A DNA stretch of 64,000 nucleotides from Saccharothrix sp. NRRL B-16348. Lineage in GTDB: Bacteria; Actinomycetota; Actinomycetes; Mycobacteriales; Pseudonocardiaceae. Location: the NCBI RefSeq assembly GCF_001280085.1, contig NZ_LGED01000113.1, forward strand, positions 62,001 to 126,000, written 5' to 3'. This document shows positions 44,823 through 55,207 of this stretch, piece after piece; within the stretch, counting starts at the first letter, position 1; every line of letters starts with the position of its first letter. Under the pieces are notes generated by a model. The model was not told where the DNA came from, made no database searches, and saw only the letters and a program-made list of their open reading frames with translations. Made by a program: the position numbers and the translations under genes.

Positions 44823-47441
44823 TCACACCGGCGTCGGCTCGGCCACGGGGAAGGACAGCACGATCGTCAGGCCGCCGCCGGGGGTGTCCTCGGCGGTGAT
44901 CGTGCCGCCCATCGCGTCGGTGAACCCCTTGGCCACGCTCAGACCCAGGCCGACGCCGGGGATGTTGTCCCGGTCCCCCAGCCGTTGGAAGGGCGCGAAG
45001 ACGGTGTCCGCGGTGTTCTTCGGCAGGCCGGGGCCGTGGTCGACGACGCGCAACTCGACCTGGTCGCCGTGGGCGCTGGCACGCAGGGCGATCTCGGGTT
45101 CGTCGGTGGTGATGCGGCCGTCGCCGTCCACGTCGACGGTGCGGCGCGGGGTGAGCCTGCCGTGGCGCAGGGCGTTGTCCACGACGTTGGCCACGACGCG
45201 TTCGAGCAGACCGACGTCGGCGGCGATGGGCGGCAGGTCTTCGGGCACGTCCACGGCGACGGTCGCGCGTTCGTCGATGCCGGCCAGCGCGCGGCCCACG
45301 GCCTCGTCGTAGCTGACCGGCCGCAGCCGTGGCGCGACCGCACCCGTGGCCAGGCGTGAGGAGTCGAGCAGGTTGTCGATCAGCCCGGTCAGCCGGTCGG
45401 CGGACAGCTCGACGGTTTCCAGCAGGTCCCCGGTGTCCTGGGCGGACAGGCGCAGGTGCGGGTCGCGCAGGCTGCCGATGGCGGCTTTGATCGAGGTCAG
45501 CGGGGTGCGCAGGTCGTGGCCGACGGCGGACAGGATCGCGGTGCGCAGTTCGGTGGTCGCCGCCCGGCGTTGAGCGTCGGCGGTCTCGGCGGCCATGCGC
45601 TGCTGCCGCAACGCCAGCAGGGCCTGCCCGGCGGCGGCCTCCAACGCCCGCTGGTCGCCGGCGGGGAGCGTGCGGCCGCGCAGCGCGAGGTGGACGTCCG
45701 CGGTCACGGGCACGTCGATGTCGGCGTCGTCGGGCTCGTCGCACGGTCGGGGGCCGACGCAGGCGACGCGCTCCCACTCGCCGTCGTGGCGCTCCAGCAG
45801 CGCCACCGACTCCAGGCCGAAGTTCTCCCGCACCTTCTCCAGCAGCCGTGCCAGCGGGTGCGGGCTGGTCAGGACGGTGCGCGCGTAGGAGGCGAGCAGC
45901 GCGGCCTCGGTGCGGGCCCGCGCGCCCTGCTCCGACAGCCTGGCCGCCCGGTCCACGACCAGGGCCACCAGCACCGCGACGGCCAGCATCGCGATCAGCG
46001 TGATCAGGTTCTCCGGGGTCGCCACGGCCGCGCTGTAGTACGGCTCGGTGAAGAAGTAGTTCAGCAGCCCCGCGCCCAGCAGGGCGGCGCCCACCGCCGG
46101 GCCGAGCCCGCCGACCAGCGCCACCACCACGGTGGCCAGGAAGAACCCGATGAGGTCGGTGGAGAACGACACCTCGTCCCTGGTCAGCAGGCCGAGGCCG
46201 GTGACGGCGGCGGGCAGCAGCAGCGCCAGCGCCCAGCCCAGGACCCGGCGGGACAGGGCGAGCACGCTGCGGTCGAGGCGCCAGCTCAACCCGCGGCGGG
46301 ATTCCTCGTGGGTGACCATGTGCACGTCGATCGGGCCGGATGCCTGGACGACGGTGGAGCCGATGCCCTCGTCGAACACGCGGGCCAGGCGCGAGCGGCG
46401 CGAGGTGCCCAGGACGAGCTGGGTGGCGTTGACGCCGCGGGCGAACTCCAGCAGCGCGGTCGGCACGTCGTCGCCGACCACGGTGTGGAAGGTCGCGCCG
46501 ACGTTCTCGGTGACCTTGCGCAGTGCCGTGACGGAGTCCGGCGGCGGCCCGGTGAGCCCGTCGCCGCGCAGGACGTGGACGACGAGCAGTTCGGCGGCGG
46601 CCCGGACGGCGATGCGCCGGGCCCGGCGGATGAGCGTTTCGCTCTCCGGGCCGCCGGTGATGGCCACGACGACGCGTTCGCGGGCCTCCCAGGTGTCGGT
46701 GATGCGCTGCTCGGTGCGGTACCGCTGCAGCGCCACGTCGACCTGGTCGGCCACCCACAGCAGGGCCAGCTCGCGCAACGCGGTGAGGTTGCCGACCCGG
46801 AAGTAGTTGCCCAGCGCCGCGTTGATCTTGTGGGCGGCGTAGACGTTGCCGTGGGCGAGGCGGCGGCGCAGCGCTTCGGGGGTGATGTCGACCAGTTCCA
46901 CCTGGTCGGCCCGCCGCACCACCTCGTCGGGCACCGTTTCGCGCTGTTCGACGCCGGTGATGCGCCGGACCACGTCGTTGAGCGACTCCAGGTGCTGGAC
47001 GTTGACCGTGGACAGCACGTCGATGCCCGCTTCCAGCAGCTGTTCGACGTCCTGCCAGCGCTTGGCGTTGCGGGAGCCGGGCGCGTTGGTGTGCGCCAGC
47101 TCGTCCACCACCGCCACCTCCGGGGCACGGGCCAGCACGGCGTCGACGTCCATCTCGCTGACGGTCGCACCCCGGTAGTGGCTCTCGTGGCGCGGGACGA
47201 CCTCCAGCCCGTCCACCAGGGCGGCGGTCTTGTCCCGGCCGTGGGTCTCCACGAGCCCGATCACCACGTCGGTGCCGCGTTCACGGCGGCGGTGGGCTTC
47301 GCCGAGCACGGCGAAGGTCTTGCCGACGCCGGGCGCGGCGCCGAGGTAGATCCGCAGCTCTCCGCGTTTGCGCTTGCCTTCCACGGCCTCAGTGTGCGCT
47401 GTCGCCGAGGTCCCCGATGGCGTCAGGTGCCGTCCGTTCAT
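44823..47441 (-). CDS. kdpD: KdpD potassium/turgor sensor histidine kinase with an EF-hand-like insertion
   Basis: 872 aa. The N-terminal KdpD domain has Walker A GAAPGVGKT (34-42) and VVDELAHTNAPGSRN. A Usp-like domain (about 245-370), four membrane helices (about 395-495), a GAF-like region, HisKA with H642 in VGHDLRTPL and a HATPase domain follow. Between the N box (NVVDNALRHG) and G1 box (VVDHGPGLP) there is an extra loop DVDGDGRITTDE (770-781) that fits the 12-residue EF-hand calcium loop exactly. Its ATG overlaps the kdpC stop in ATGA. The usual partner kdpE is not next to it. Confidence 0.93.
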   Translation of the reverse strand: MNGRHLTPSGTSATAHTEAVEGKRKRGELRIYLGAAPGVGKTFAVLGEAHRRRERGTDVVIGLVETHGRDKTAALVDGLEVVPRHESHYRGATVSEMDVDAVLARAPEVAVVDELAHTNAPGSRNAKRWQDVEQLLEAGIDVLSTVNVQHLESLNDVVRRITGVEQRETVPDEVVRRADQVELVDITPEALRRRLAHGNVYAAHKINAALGNYFRVGNLTALRELALLWVADQVDVALQRYRTEQRITDTWEARERVVVAITGGPESETLIRRARRIAVRAAAELLVVHVLRGDGLTGPPPDSVTALRKVTENVGATFHTVVGDDVPTALLEFARGVNATQLVLGTSRRSRLARVFDEGIGSTVVQASGPIDVHMVTHEESRRGLSWRLDRSVLALSRRVLGWALALLLPAAVTGLGLLTRDEVSFSTDLIGFFLATVVVALVGGLGPAVGAALLGAGLLNYFFTEPYYSAAVATPENLITLIAMLAVAVLVALVVDRAARLSEQGARARTEAALLASYARTVLTSPHPLARLLEKVRENFGLESVALLERHDGEWERVACVGPRPCDEPDDADIDVPVTADVHLALRGRTLPAGDQRALEAAAGQALLALRQQRMAAETADAQRRAATTELRTAILSAVGHDLRTPLTSIKAAIGSLRDPHLRLSAQDTGDLLETVELSADRLTGLIDNLLDSSRLATGAVAPRLRPVSYDEAVGRALAGIDERATVAVDVPEDLPPIAADVGLLERVVANVVDNALRHGRLTPRRTVDVDGDGRITTDEPEIALRASAHGDQVELRVVDHGPGLPKNTADTVFAPFQRLGDRDNIPGVGLGLSVAKGFTDAMGGTITAEDTPGGGLTIVLSFPVAEPTPV

Positions 47442-47971
47442 CCCTCGGTGTCGATCGCCCGGTTGAGCGCGGTGACGTTGACGTCGGGCGCCCCGGACCA
47501 GCGGCCCTCCGCGTGCTCGGCGACCAGCTCCCGCACCCGGTCCTCGCCCAGCCCGTTCGCCCTGGCCACGCGCGGGACCTGGAGGTCGGCGTACGCGGTG
47601 CTGATCAGCGGGTCCAGGCCGGAGGCCGAGGCGGTGACGGCGTCCTGCGGCACGCGGTCCTCGGTCACACCTTCACGCCGCGCGACCTCGGTGCGACGCT
47701 CGGCGACGACGGCGTCGTAGTCGGTGTTGCGCTCGCCCTTGTTGGAGCCGCCCGAGGCGGGCAGCGTGGCGGCCGAGGGACGGGGCACGAACCACCGGTC
47801 GCCCTCGCGCGGCACGGCCACGAGCGTGGTGTCGACGGCCTCGGCGTTGGCGTGCAGTCCGGGCAGCCGGGACACGCCCCACACCGCGGCGGGGTAGAGC
47901 ACGCCGGTGATGGCGGTGAGCACGAGCAGGACCCGAAGTCCCGCAAGCGTTTGTCTGACGAGCGCGTTCAC
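47438..47971 (-). CDS. kdpC: KdpC subunit of potassium-importing P-type ATPase
   Basis: 177 aa from GTG 47971, 6 bp after kdpB. One N-terminal membrane helix (LRVLLVLTAITGVLYPAAVW) is followed by the periplasmic-type domain with FVPRPSAA, SGGSNKGERNTDY and VTASASGLDPLIS. It stabilises the KdpAB complex and assists ATP binding. Confidence 0.95.
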   Translation of the reverse strand: MNALVRQTLAGLRVLLVLTAITGVLYPAAVWGVSRLPGLHANAEAVDTTLVAVPREGDRWFVPRPSAATLPASGGSNKGERNTDYDAVVAERRTEVARREGVTEDRVPQDAVTASASGLDPLISTAYADLQVPRVARANGLGEDRVRELVAEHAEGRWSGAPDVNVTALNRAIDTEG

Positions 47972-47977
47972 GAGCGG

Positions 47978-50029
47978 TCACCCGATTCCGGGGATGAGTC
48001 GGACGAGGAGGTCGATCAGCCAGATCCCGGCGAACGGCGTGACGACGCCGCCCAGGCCGTAGACCAGCAGGTTGCGCCGCAGCAGCGCGGACGCGCCGGA
48101 GGGCCGGTAGCGGACGCCGCGCAGGGCCAGCGGGATCAGCACCACGATGATCAGCGCGTTGAAGATCACCGCCGACAGGATCGCCGACTGCGGCGAGCCC
48201 AGGCGCATGACGTCGAGCCGGTCCAGCTGCGGGTGGATGGCGGCGAACATCGCGGGGAGGATCGCGAAGTACTTCGCCAGGTCGTTGGCCACGCTGAACG
48301 TGGTCAGCGCGCCGCGGGTGATCAGCAACTGCTTGCCGATCGCCACGATCTCGATCAGCTTGGTGGGGTCGGAGTCCAGGTCGACCATGTTCCCGGCCTC
48401 CTTGGCGGCCGAGGTCCCGGTGTTCATGGCCACGCCCACGTCGGCCTGGGCCAGGGCGGGCGCGTCGTTGGTGCCGTCGCCGGTCATCGCGACCAGCTTC
48501 CCGCCCTCCTGCTCACGGCGGATCAACGCCATCTTGTCCTCGGGCCTGGCCTCGGCGAGGAAGTCGTCCACCCCCGCCTCCGCCGCGATCGCCTTCGCGG
48601 TGAGGGGGTTGTCGCCGGTCACCATGACCGTGCGGATGCCCATCGCGCGCAGCTCGGCGAACCGCTCCCGCATCCCCGGCTTGACCACGTCGGACAGCCG
48701 GATCACGCCCAGGACCACGTCGTCCTCGGCCACGACCAGCGGCGTGCCGCCGGCCGCGCTGATCCCGTCCACCACGGTCCTGGTCGACTCGTCCAGGGTG
48801 AACGCGCTCGCCGCGCCCTTGCGGACGCGCCGGCCGTCGAGGTCGACGCCGCTGACCCGGGTCTGCGCGGTGAACGGCACGAACTCGCCGCTCTTCTCGT
48901 GCTCGTCGGCCACGGCGGAGCGGCCGTGCTCGGCGGCGCACAACTCGACCACGCTGCGCCCCTCGGGCGTGCCGTCGGCCAACGACGACAGCCGGGCGGC
49001 GTCCACCAGCGCGTCCAGCGGCGTGCCGGCGACCGGGATCAGTTCGGTGGCGCGCCGGTTGCCCCAGGTGATGGTGCCGGTCTTGTCCAGCAGCAGCGTG
49101 TCGACGTCGCCGGCGGCCTCCACGGCCTTGCCTGAGGTGGCCAGCACGTTGCGCTGCACGAGCCGGTCCATGCCCGCGATGCCGATCGCGGACAGCAGCG
49201 CGCCGATCGTCGTCGGGATCAGGCACACCAGCAACGCGGTCAGCACGATCACCGACTGCTCGCCGCCGGAGTACACCGCGAACGGCTGCAGCGCCACGAC
49301 CGCGAGCAGGAAGACGATCGTCAACGTCGACAGCAGGATCGTCAGCGCGACCTCGTTCGGCGTCTTCCGCCGCCGCGCGCCTTCGACCAGCGCGATCATC
49401 CGGTCCACGAACGTCTCGCCCGGCTTCGCGGTGACGCGCACGACGATCCGGTCCGACAGCACGGTCGTGCCGCCGGTGACGGCGGACCGGTCGCCGCCCG
49501 ACTCGCGGATCACCGGCGCGGACTCGCCGGTGATCGCGGACTCGTCCACGGTGGCGATGCCCTCGACCACGTCGCCGTCGCCGGGGATCACCTCACCCGC
49601 CTCGACCACGACCAGGTCGCCGACCACCAGCTCGACGCCGGGCACGGTGCGGCCGTCGGTCAGCCGGGCGACCGCGTCGGTCTTCGTCTTGCGCAGCGAC
49701 TCGGCCTGGGCCTTGCCCCGCCCCTCGGCGACGGCTTCGGCCAGGTTCGCGAACAGCACGGTCGCCCACAGCCACGCGGCGACGGTCACCGTGAACACGC
49801 CCGGGTCGCCGATCGCGAACACCGTGACGAGCGCGGAGCCGGCCCAGACCACGAACATGACGGGGTTGCGGGCCTGGTGGCGCGGGTCGAGCTTGCGCAG
49901 CGCGTCCGGCAACGAGGTCAGCAGCTGCCGGGGGCTGAAGACGCCCGCCGCGCCCCCGTGGCGCGGGTCGTGGGCGTGGCGTTCGCGGATCTCCTCGGGA
50001 GTGCGCCGCGGACGGTCGGTGATGGTCAC
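47978..50029 (-). CDS. kdpB: KdpB catalytic subunit of potassium-importing P-type ATPase
   Basis: 683 aa from GTG 50029, which overlaps the kdpA stop in GTGA and has GGAGG eight bases upstream. The phosphorylated aspartate is D315 in [12 protein letters not shown]. Other P-type motifs are [37 protein letters not shown] and [21 protein letters not shown]. Length and motifs are normal. It hydrolyses ATP to drive high-affinity potassium uptake through KdpA. Confidence 0.97.
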   Translation of the reverse strand: MTITDRPRRTPEEIRERHAHDPRHGGAAGVFSPRQLLTSLPDALRKLDPRHQARNPVMFVVWAGSALVTVFAIGDPGVFTVTVAAWLWATVLFANLAEAVAEGRGKAQAESLRKTKTDAVARLTDGRTVPGVELVVGDLVVVEAGEVIPGDGDVVEGIATVDESAITGESAPVIRESGGDRSAVTGGTTVLSDRIVVRVTAKPGETFVDRMIALVEGARRRKTPNEVALTILLSTLTIVFLLAVVALQPFAVYSGGEQSVIVLTALLVCLIPTTIGALLSAIGIAGMDRLVQRNVLATSGKAVEAAGDVDTLLLDKTGTITWGNRRATELIPVAGTPLDALVDAARLSSLADGTPEGRSVVELCAAEHGRSAVADEHEKSGEFVPFTAQTRVSGVDLDGRRVRKGAASAFTLDESTRTVVDGISAAGGTPLVVAEDDVVLGVIRLSDVVKPGMRERFAELRAMGIRTVMVTGDNPLTAKAIAAEAGVDDFLAEARPEDKMALIRREQEGGKLVAMTGDGTNDAPALAQADVGVAMNTGTSAAKEAGNMVDLDSDPTKLIEIVAIGKQLLITRGALTTFSVANDLAKYFAILPAMFAAIHPQLDRLDVMRLGSPQSAILSAVIFNALIIVVLIPLALRGVRYRPSGASALLRRNLLVYGLGGVVTPFAGIWLIDLLVRLIPGIG

Positions 50030-51648
50030 TGCAAGGCCTCCGCGATGGGACCGAGGGCGAGAGCGGGCACGAAGGTCAGCGCGGCCACCAGCACGATCGA
50101 GCCGGTCAGCAGCGTGCCGAACAGCGGTCCGGTGGTGGGCAGCGTGCCCGCGGTGACGGGCGCCTTCTGCTGCGCGGCCAGGGAGCCGGCCAGCGCGAGC
50201 ACGGCGATGACGGGCACGAACCGCCCCAACGCCATGCACACGCCCAACGACGCCTGGAACCAGTCGCCGGTGGCCGTGAGGCCCGCGAACGCGCTGCCGT
50301 TGTTGTTCGACGCCGAGGCGTAGGCGTAGAGGATCTCGGACAGGCCGTGCGCGCCGGGGTTGTTCAGCGCGCCCCGCGTGGACGGCAGCACCGCCGCCAC
50401 GCCCGCGCCGAGCAGCAGCACGGTCGGCATGGCCAGGATCGACACCGCCGCCGCGGTCACCTCGCGTCGCCCCAGCTTCTTGCCCAGGTACTCCGGCGTG
50501 CGGCCGACCATCAGCCCCGCCAGGAACACCGCGATCACGGCCATCACCAGGATGCTGTAGAGGCCGGTGCCGACACCGCCGGGCGTCATCTCGCCGAACA
50601 GCATGTTCAGCAACGCTCCCCCGCCGCCCAGGCCGGTGAAGCTGTCGTGCGCCGAGTTCACCGCACCGGTGGACGTGGCCGTGGTCGAGTTGGCGAACAG
50701 CGCGCTGCCGGGGACGCCGAACCGCAACTCCTTGCCCTCCAGCGGACGCAGCCCGTGCGCCTCGGCGGCCCAGATCACGGTCAGCACCGCGCTCCACAGC
50801 ACGCCCATCACGCCCAGCAGCACGTAACCCTGCCTGCGGTCACCGACGAGCGTGCCGAAGGTCCGGGTGAGCGACACGGGGATCACCAGGAGGAGGAAGA
50901 CCTCGATCAGGTTGGACCAGGCGTTCGGGTTCTCGAACGGGTGGGCGGAGTTGGCGTTGAGCACCCCGCCGCCGTTGGTGCCCAACTCCTTGATCGCCTC
51001 CTGGCTCGCCACCGGCGCGAGGGCCACGGTCCGCCCGTCGACGTCCACACCGGACTTCAGGCTCATCACCACGCCGGTGGCCACCAGCACGATCGCGAAG
51101 AGGAACGCCACGGGCAGCAGGATCCGCAGCACCCCGCGCGTCAGGTCCACCCAGAAGTTGCCCAGCCGGTCCGTCCGGTGCCGCGTGAACCCGCGCACCA
51201 GCGCGACCGCGACGGCCATGCCGACGGCCGCGGACACGAAGTTCTGCACCGTCAGGCCGATCAGCTGCACGCTGTGCCCCATGACGGTCTCGGGCACGTA
51301 GGACTGCCAGTTGGTGTTGGTCACGAAGCTGACCGCCGTGTTGAACGCCACCGCCGGCGGCACGTTCCCCCGGCCGAAGTCCCACGGCAGCAACGACTGC
51401 GCCCGCTGCACCACGTAGAGCAGCACCACGCCGACGAACGAGAACCCGAGCACGCCCAGCGCGTAGGCGCTCCAGCGCTGCTCCGAGTCCGGGTCCACCC
51501 CGGCCACCCGGTAGACCGCCCGTTCGACCCCGGTGTGCTCGGCGCTGGTGTACACGCGAGCCATGTAGTCCCCGAAGGGCCGGTGCACGACGGCCAGCGC
51601 GACGAGGAGCACGCCGACCTGGAGCAGGCCGGCTCCGGTCGAGGACAT
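50026..51648 (-). CDS. kdpA: KdpA potassium-binding channel subunit
   Basis: 540 aa from ATG 51648, which overlaps the kdpF stop by one base (TGATG). The selectivity-loop regions are recognisable ([61 protein letters not shown]). It forms the potassium channel part of the Kdp pump. Confidence 0.96.
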   Translation of the reverse strand: MSSTGAGLLQVGVLLVALAVVHRPFGDYMARVYTSAEHTGVERAVYRVAGVDPDSEQRWSAYALGVLGFSFVGVVLLYVVQRAQSLLPWDFGRGNVPPAVAFNTAVSFVTNTNWQSYVPETVMGHSVQLIGLTVQNFVSAAVGMAVAVALVRGFTRHRTDRLGNFWVDLTRGVLRILLPVAFLFAIVLVATGVVMSLKSGVDVDGRTVALAPVASQEAIKELGTNGGGVLNANSAHPFENPNAWSNLIEVFLLLVIPVSLTRTFGTLVGDRRQGYVLLGVMGVLWSAVLTVIWAAEAHGLRPLEGKELRFGVPGSALFANSTTATSTGAVNSAHDSFTGLGGGGALLNMLFGEMTPGGVGTGLYSILVMAVIAVFLAGLMVGRTPEYLGKKLGRREVTAAAVSILAMPTVLLLGAGVAAVLPSTRGALNNPGAHGLSEILYAYASASNNNGSAFAGLTATGDWFQASLGVCMALGRFVPVIAVLALAGSLAAQQKAPVTAGTLPTTGPLFGTLLTGSIVLVAALTFVPALALGPIAEALQ

Positions 51649-51749
51649 CAGAACCTCTCCGGGTGCACCAACGCGACGAACAGGTACCCGAGCAGCAGCA
51701 GGGCCACCACACCGCCGACCACGTTCGCCACCACGCCCGTGCCGCTCAC
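51648..51749 (-). CDS. kdpF: KdpF small membrane subunit
   Basis: 33 aa from GTG 51749, with GGAG five bases upstream. A single helix (VVGGVVALLLLGYLFVALVH) ends in the KdpF-typical HPERF. It overlaps kdpA by one base and the microprotein before it by four. KdpF stabilises the Kdp complex. Confidence 0.85.
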   Translation of the reverse strand: MSGTGVVANVVGGVVALLLLGYLFVALVHPERF

Positions 51750-51829
51750 CACCGCTCCAGACCGCGCACACCGAGCGCCAACACCAGGAACACACCGATC
51801 GACAGCAGCGCATAGGCCACGTCGGCCAT
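51746..51829 (-). CDS. 27-aa membrane microprotein at the head of the kdp operon
   Basis: ATG 51829 has AGAGGGG about nine bases upstream. The product starts MADVAYALLSIG, is one membrane helix and ends RGLERW. Its TGA overlaps the kdpF start in GTGA, so it is coupled to kdpF-A-B-C-D. It resembles short unnamed peptides I recall upstream of kdpF in other actinobacteria. Function unknown; it may be a second small Kdp subunit or a coupling peptide. Confidence 0.65.
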   Translation of the reverse strand: MADVAYALLSIGVFLVLALGVRGLERW

Positions 51830-51944
51830 GAGCGTTGCCCCTCTCCGACTCCACGCGATCCACCGTCGGAACCGCATCACCGGAGAAGAGTGCATCGACC
51901 CGCGGGCGCCGCCCGACGGTCTGACGCGTCCTTGACGCCCTCGA

Positions 51945-53972
51945 TCAGGTCTTTGACGCGTTGTTGACGGGCCGGCCGCCGTCCTCGGTGTCGAGCCCGC
52001 GGCGGACGGCTCCCGGCGCCGGCGCGGGACGGTCGTGGACCTTGGCCGAGGAGGCGAGCTGCCAGGGCACGCTGGTGACCATGACGCCGGGCTGGAACAG
52101 GAGCCTGCCCTTGAGCCGCAACGCGCTCTGGTTGTGCAGGAGCTGTTCCCACCAGTGCCCGACGACGTACTCGGGGAGGAACACGGTGACGACGTCGCGC
52201 GGGTTGTCGGTGCGGATCCGCTTGACGTAGTCCAGCACCGGTTTGGTGATCTCGCGGTACGGCGACTCGATGACCTTCAGCGGGATGGAGAAGTTCTGCT
52301 CGTGCCACTTCGCGACGAGTTCCCGGGTGTCCCGGTCGTCGACGTTGACGGTGACGGCTTCGAGCCGGTCCGGCCGCACCGCCTTGGCGTACGCCAACGC
52401 CCGCTTGGTGGGACGGTGCAGTTTGGACACCAGCACGATCGCGTGGTTGTGGGACGGCAGCCTCACCGGCGGGTCGTCGTCGTCCTCCTGGAGTTCGTCG
52501 CTCACCCGTTGGTAGTGGCGGCGGATCGCGCTCATCAACGCGTAGATGGCCGCCATGGCCGCCAGCGAGATCCACGCTCCCTGGGTGAACTTCGTGATCA
52601 GGATGACGGCCAGCACCAGCGCGGTCATGGTGAAGCCGAACGCGTTGACCGCCTGCGAACGGCGCATCCGCCGCCGTGCCGCGGGATCGTCCTCGGTGCG
52701 CAGCAACCGGGCCCAGTGCCGGATCATGCCGCTCTGGCTGATCACGAAGGACATGAAGACGCCGACGATGTAGAGCTGGATCAGCCGCGTGACCTCGGCG
52801 TCGAACGCGATGACCAGCACGATCGCGAACCCGGCGAGGAACACGATGCCGTTGGAGAACACCAGCCGGTCGCCGCGGGTGTGCAGCTGGCGCGGCAGGT
52901 AGCGGTCCTGGGCGAGGATCGAGCCGAGCACCGGGAAGCCGTTGAACGCCGTGTTCGCGGCCAGCACCAGGATCAGGCCGGTGAAGAAGATGACGTACCA
53001 GGTGGCCGGCGGGAACCCGGCGAACACGGCGTTGGCGAGCTGGGCGACCAGGGTCTTCTGCTCGTAGCCCGCGGGCGCGCCGACCAGCTGGTGCGCGGGG
53101 TCCTCGGCGACCTGGGCGCCGGTGAGCCCGGCCAGCATGATCAGGCCCAGGAACATGGTGACGGCCAGCACACCCATCATCAGCAGGGTCACGGCGGCGT
53201 TGCGGCCCTTGGGTTTGCGGAACGCGGGCACGCCGTTGCTGATCGCCTCCACCCCCGTCAACGCCGCGCTGCCGGACGAGAACGCGCGCAGGACCAGGAA
53301 CGCGAACCCGAGCCCGGCCAACCCGCCGTGCTCCTCCACCAGCTCGAAGTCGGCGCTCTCCGCCCGCACGTCACCGCCCAGCACGTACACGCGGACCAAC
53401 GCCCACACGATCATGGCGAGGATGCCGACGACGAACGCGTAGGTGGGGATGGCGAACGCGGTGCCCGACTCCCGCACACCCCGCAGGTTCATCGCGGTGA
53501 GCACCACGATCGCGCCGACGGCGAACTCGACCTTGTGCGACGCCACGAACGGCACCGCCGAGCCGATGTTCGCCGCGGCGGACGCGATCGACACCGCCAC
53601 CGTCAGCACGTAGTCGACCAGCAGGGCGCTGCCAACCACCAGCCCCCACTTCGGGCCGTGGTTGACGGTGGCCACCTCGTAGTCGCCACCGCCGGACGTG
53701 TAGGTGCGCACGTTCTGCCGGTAGGACGCCACCACGGCGGCCATCACCACCGCGACCAGCACCGCGATCCACGGGCTGAACACGTACGCCGACGCCCCCG
53801 CGACCGACAGGACCAGCAGGATCTCCTCCGGCGCGTACGCCACGCTGGACATGGGGTCGGAGGCGAACACCGGCAGCGCGATCCGCTTGGGCAACAGGGT
53901 GTGCGACAGGCGGTCACTGCGGAACGGCCGCCCGACCAGGAGCCGCTTGGCGACGGAGGCGAGCTTCGGCAT
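51945..53972 (-). CDS. KimA/APC-superfamily potassium transporter-like permease
   Basis: 675 aa. About twelve membrane helices run from SSVAYAPEEILLVLSVAG to about residue 470. A cytoplasmic domain with a Usp-like segment (NHAIVLVSKLHRPTKRALAYAKAV) and a poorly conserved tail follow. The start SDPMSSVAYAPEEIL and the soluble C-terminus match the KimA (YdaO)-type high-affinity potassium transporters more than amino-acid permeases. The neighbouring kdp operon supports potassium. I looked for a c-di-AMP (ydaO) riboswitch upstream and see none. Confidence 0.8.
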   Translation of the reverse strand: MPKLASVAKRLLVGRPFRSDRLSHTLLPKRIALPVFASDPMSSVAYAPEEILLVLSVAGASAYVFSPWIAVLVAVVMAAVVASYRQNVRTYTSGGGDYEVATVNHGPKWGLVVGSALLVDYVLTVAVSIASAAANIGSAVPFVASHKVEFAVGAIVVLTAMNLRGVRESGTAFAIPTYAFVVGILAMIVWALVRVYVLGGDVRAESADFELVEEHGGLAGLGFAFLVLRAFSSGSAALTGVEAISNGVPAFRKPKGRNAAVTLLMMGVLAVTMFLGLIMLAGLTGAQVAEDPAHQLVGAPAGYEQKTLVAQLANAVFAGFPPATWYVIFFTGLILVLAANTAFNGFPVLGSILAQDRYLPRQLHTRGDRLVFSNGIVFLAGFAIVLVIAFDAEVTRLIQLYIVGVFMSFVISQSGMIRHWARLLRTEDDPAARRRMRRSQAVNAFGFTMTALVLAVILITKFTQGAWISLAAMAAIYALMSAIRRHYQRVSDELQEDDDDPPVRLPSHNHAIVLVSKLHRPTKRALAYAKAVRPDRLEAVTVNVDDRDTRELVAKWHEQNFSIPLKVIESPYREITKPVLDYVKRIRTDNPRDVVTVFLPEYVVGHWWEQLLHNQSALRLKGRLLFQPGVMVTSVPWQLASSAKVHDRPAPAPGAVRRGLDTEDGGRPVNNASKT

Positions 53973-54157
53973 GGAGGCAGGGAACCTCAGGGGTCTCGGT
54001 CCGGCCTGACGCGACCAGGACCGGTCAGGATCAGGATGTCGTCGTCCGCGGCGGGTGCGCAGTCGTACCGCGGACGTCGCACCTCCGCCGGGCGGACCCT
54101 AATGAGGCCGGCGGAGCCGGTCGACCCGTGACGACGGTTCCTTACGCGATCCTGATG

Positions 54158-54189
54158 CCGGGGTGTCGTCGATCACTCCGGCACCCCGG
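54158..54189 (-). terminator. Hairpin after the XRE regulator gene
   Basis: The 8-bp stem CCGGGGTG (54158-54165) / CACCCCGG (54182-54189) starts 4 bp past the stop codon of the leftward gene and separates it from the potassium permease. Confidence 0.5.
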
Positions 54190-54193
54190 GGCG

Positions 54194-55075
54194 CTACGAG
54201 AAGCGCTGGTCGGCGGCCCTCGACCGGGACGCGTGCAAGGACGCCAGGAGTCGCAGGCGGTCAGCGTCGGCGCTGCCCGGCTCGGCGGTGAAGACGAGCA
54301 TGACCGGTCCGGGGTTGCCCGGCAGCGGGTAGGTGTCCCAGTCCAGGACGATCTCGCCCACCTCGGGCACCCGGAAGGTCTTGGTGCCGCTGACCGAGCC
54401 GCGCACGTCGTGCCGGGCCCACAGCCGGCGGAACTCGGCGCTGCGGATGCTCAGCTCGCCGACGATCGCGGTCGCGCGCGGGTGCGTGGGGTCCGTGGCG
54501 ACGGCGGCGCGCATCATGCCGATGTAGTCCAGCGCCTGCCGTTCCCAGTCCGGGCAGGTCCGCTCGCCGGTCCGCGTGTCGTCGAACAGCAGCAGGAGCA
54601 TGTTGAGCCGGTCGGGCGGGTAGGTGTCCGGTGAGCCGAGCAACGCCTCCGCCAGCGGGTTCCAGTCGAGCAGGTCGAGGTGCCTGCCGAGGACGACCGC
54701 CGGGGTGTCCGTCACGCGCAGCAGCCGGCGGGTGCTGTCCGGCACCCGTTCCGGGTCGCGGGTCACCCGCGCGGGCACCGGCCGGCGGGCGGCGTGGGCC
54801 AGGGTGAGCAGGTGCCGGCGTTCCTCGGCGTCGAGGCCGAGCGCGGCGGCGAGCGCGTCGAGGACGTCGTCGGACGGGCGCACCTCGCGGCCCTGCTCGA
54901 TCCGCTGGTAGTAGTCGGTGCTCAGCCCGGCCAGCAGGGCCAGCTCCTCGCGGCGCAGCCCGCTGACCTTGCGGCGACCGCCCGGCTCCAGGCCCACGTC
55001 GTGCGGCCGCAGCCGGCTGCGCCGTGCGCGCAGGAAGTCACCGAGCTCACGGGCGTACGGATGACGGCTGTCCAT
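54194..55075 (-). CDS. XRE-family regulator with MmyB-like ligand-binding domain
   Basis: 293 aa from ATG 55075 (MDSRHPYARELGDFLRARRS). The helix-turn-helix is RREELALLAGLSTDYYQRIEQGR. The C-terminal PAS-like MmyB domain has LLDWNPLAEALLGSP and FDDTRTGERTCPDWERQA. Such regulators typically control a divergently transcribed dehydrogenase, as here. A 15-bp palindrome (55112-55126) in the promoter is the likely operator. Confidence 0.9.
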   Translation of the reverse strand: MDSRHPYARELGDFLRARRSRLRPHDVGLEPGGRRKVSGLRREELALLAGLSTDYYQRIEQGREVRPSDDVLDALAAALGLDAEERRHLLTLAHAARRPVPARVTRDPERVPDSTRRLLRVTDTPAVVLGRHLDLLDWNPLAEALLGSPDTYPPDRLNMLLLLFDDTRTGERTCPDWERQALDYIGMMRAAVATDPTHPRATAIVGELSIRSAEFRRLWARHDVRGSVSGTKTFRVPEVGEIVLDWDTYPLPGNPGPVMLVFTAEPGSADADRLRLLASLHASRSRAADQRFS

Positions 55076-55111
55076 GCCCGCCAGTGTGCCGTTCCGCCGG
55101 CCGCCCAAGGT

Positions 55112-55126
55112 AGGTCTCGCAGACCT
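55112..55126. promoter_or_regulatory. Palindromic operator AGGTCTCGCAGACCT
   Basis: Perfect 6-bp arms with a 3-bp centre, 36 bp from the regulator start and 81 bp from the SDR start. It is the likely autoregulatory site. Confidence 0.6.
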
Positions 55127-55207
55127 GGGCAACGGAAGCCGACCGAGCCGGCCCGGATCGCTCCTAGCGTCGGAGTCCAGCACCCCCGACGCTTCCAGGA
55201 GCAGCAG

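Noticed and set aside
52000..54131. Long plus-strand ORFs opposite the KimA-like permease
   Set aside because: His/Arg/Gln-rich shadow frame; the minus strand encodes a clear twelve-helix transporter.
53973..54193. Possible c-di-AMP (ydaO) riboswitch before the KimA-like gene
   Set aside because: The conserved purine-rich core elements and their pairing are not found; only ordinary promoter-like sequence is present.
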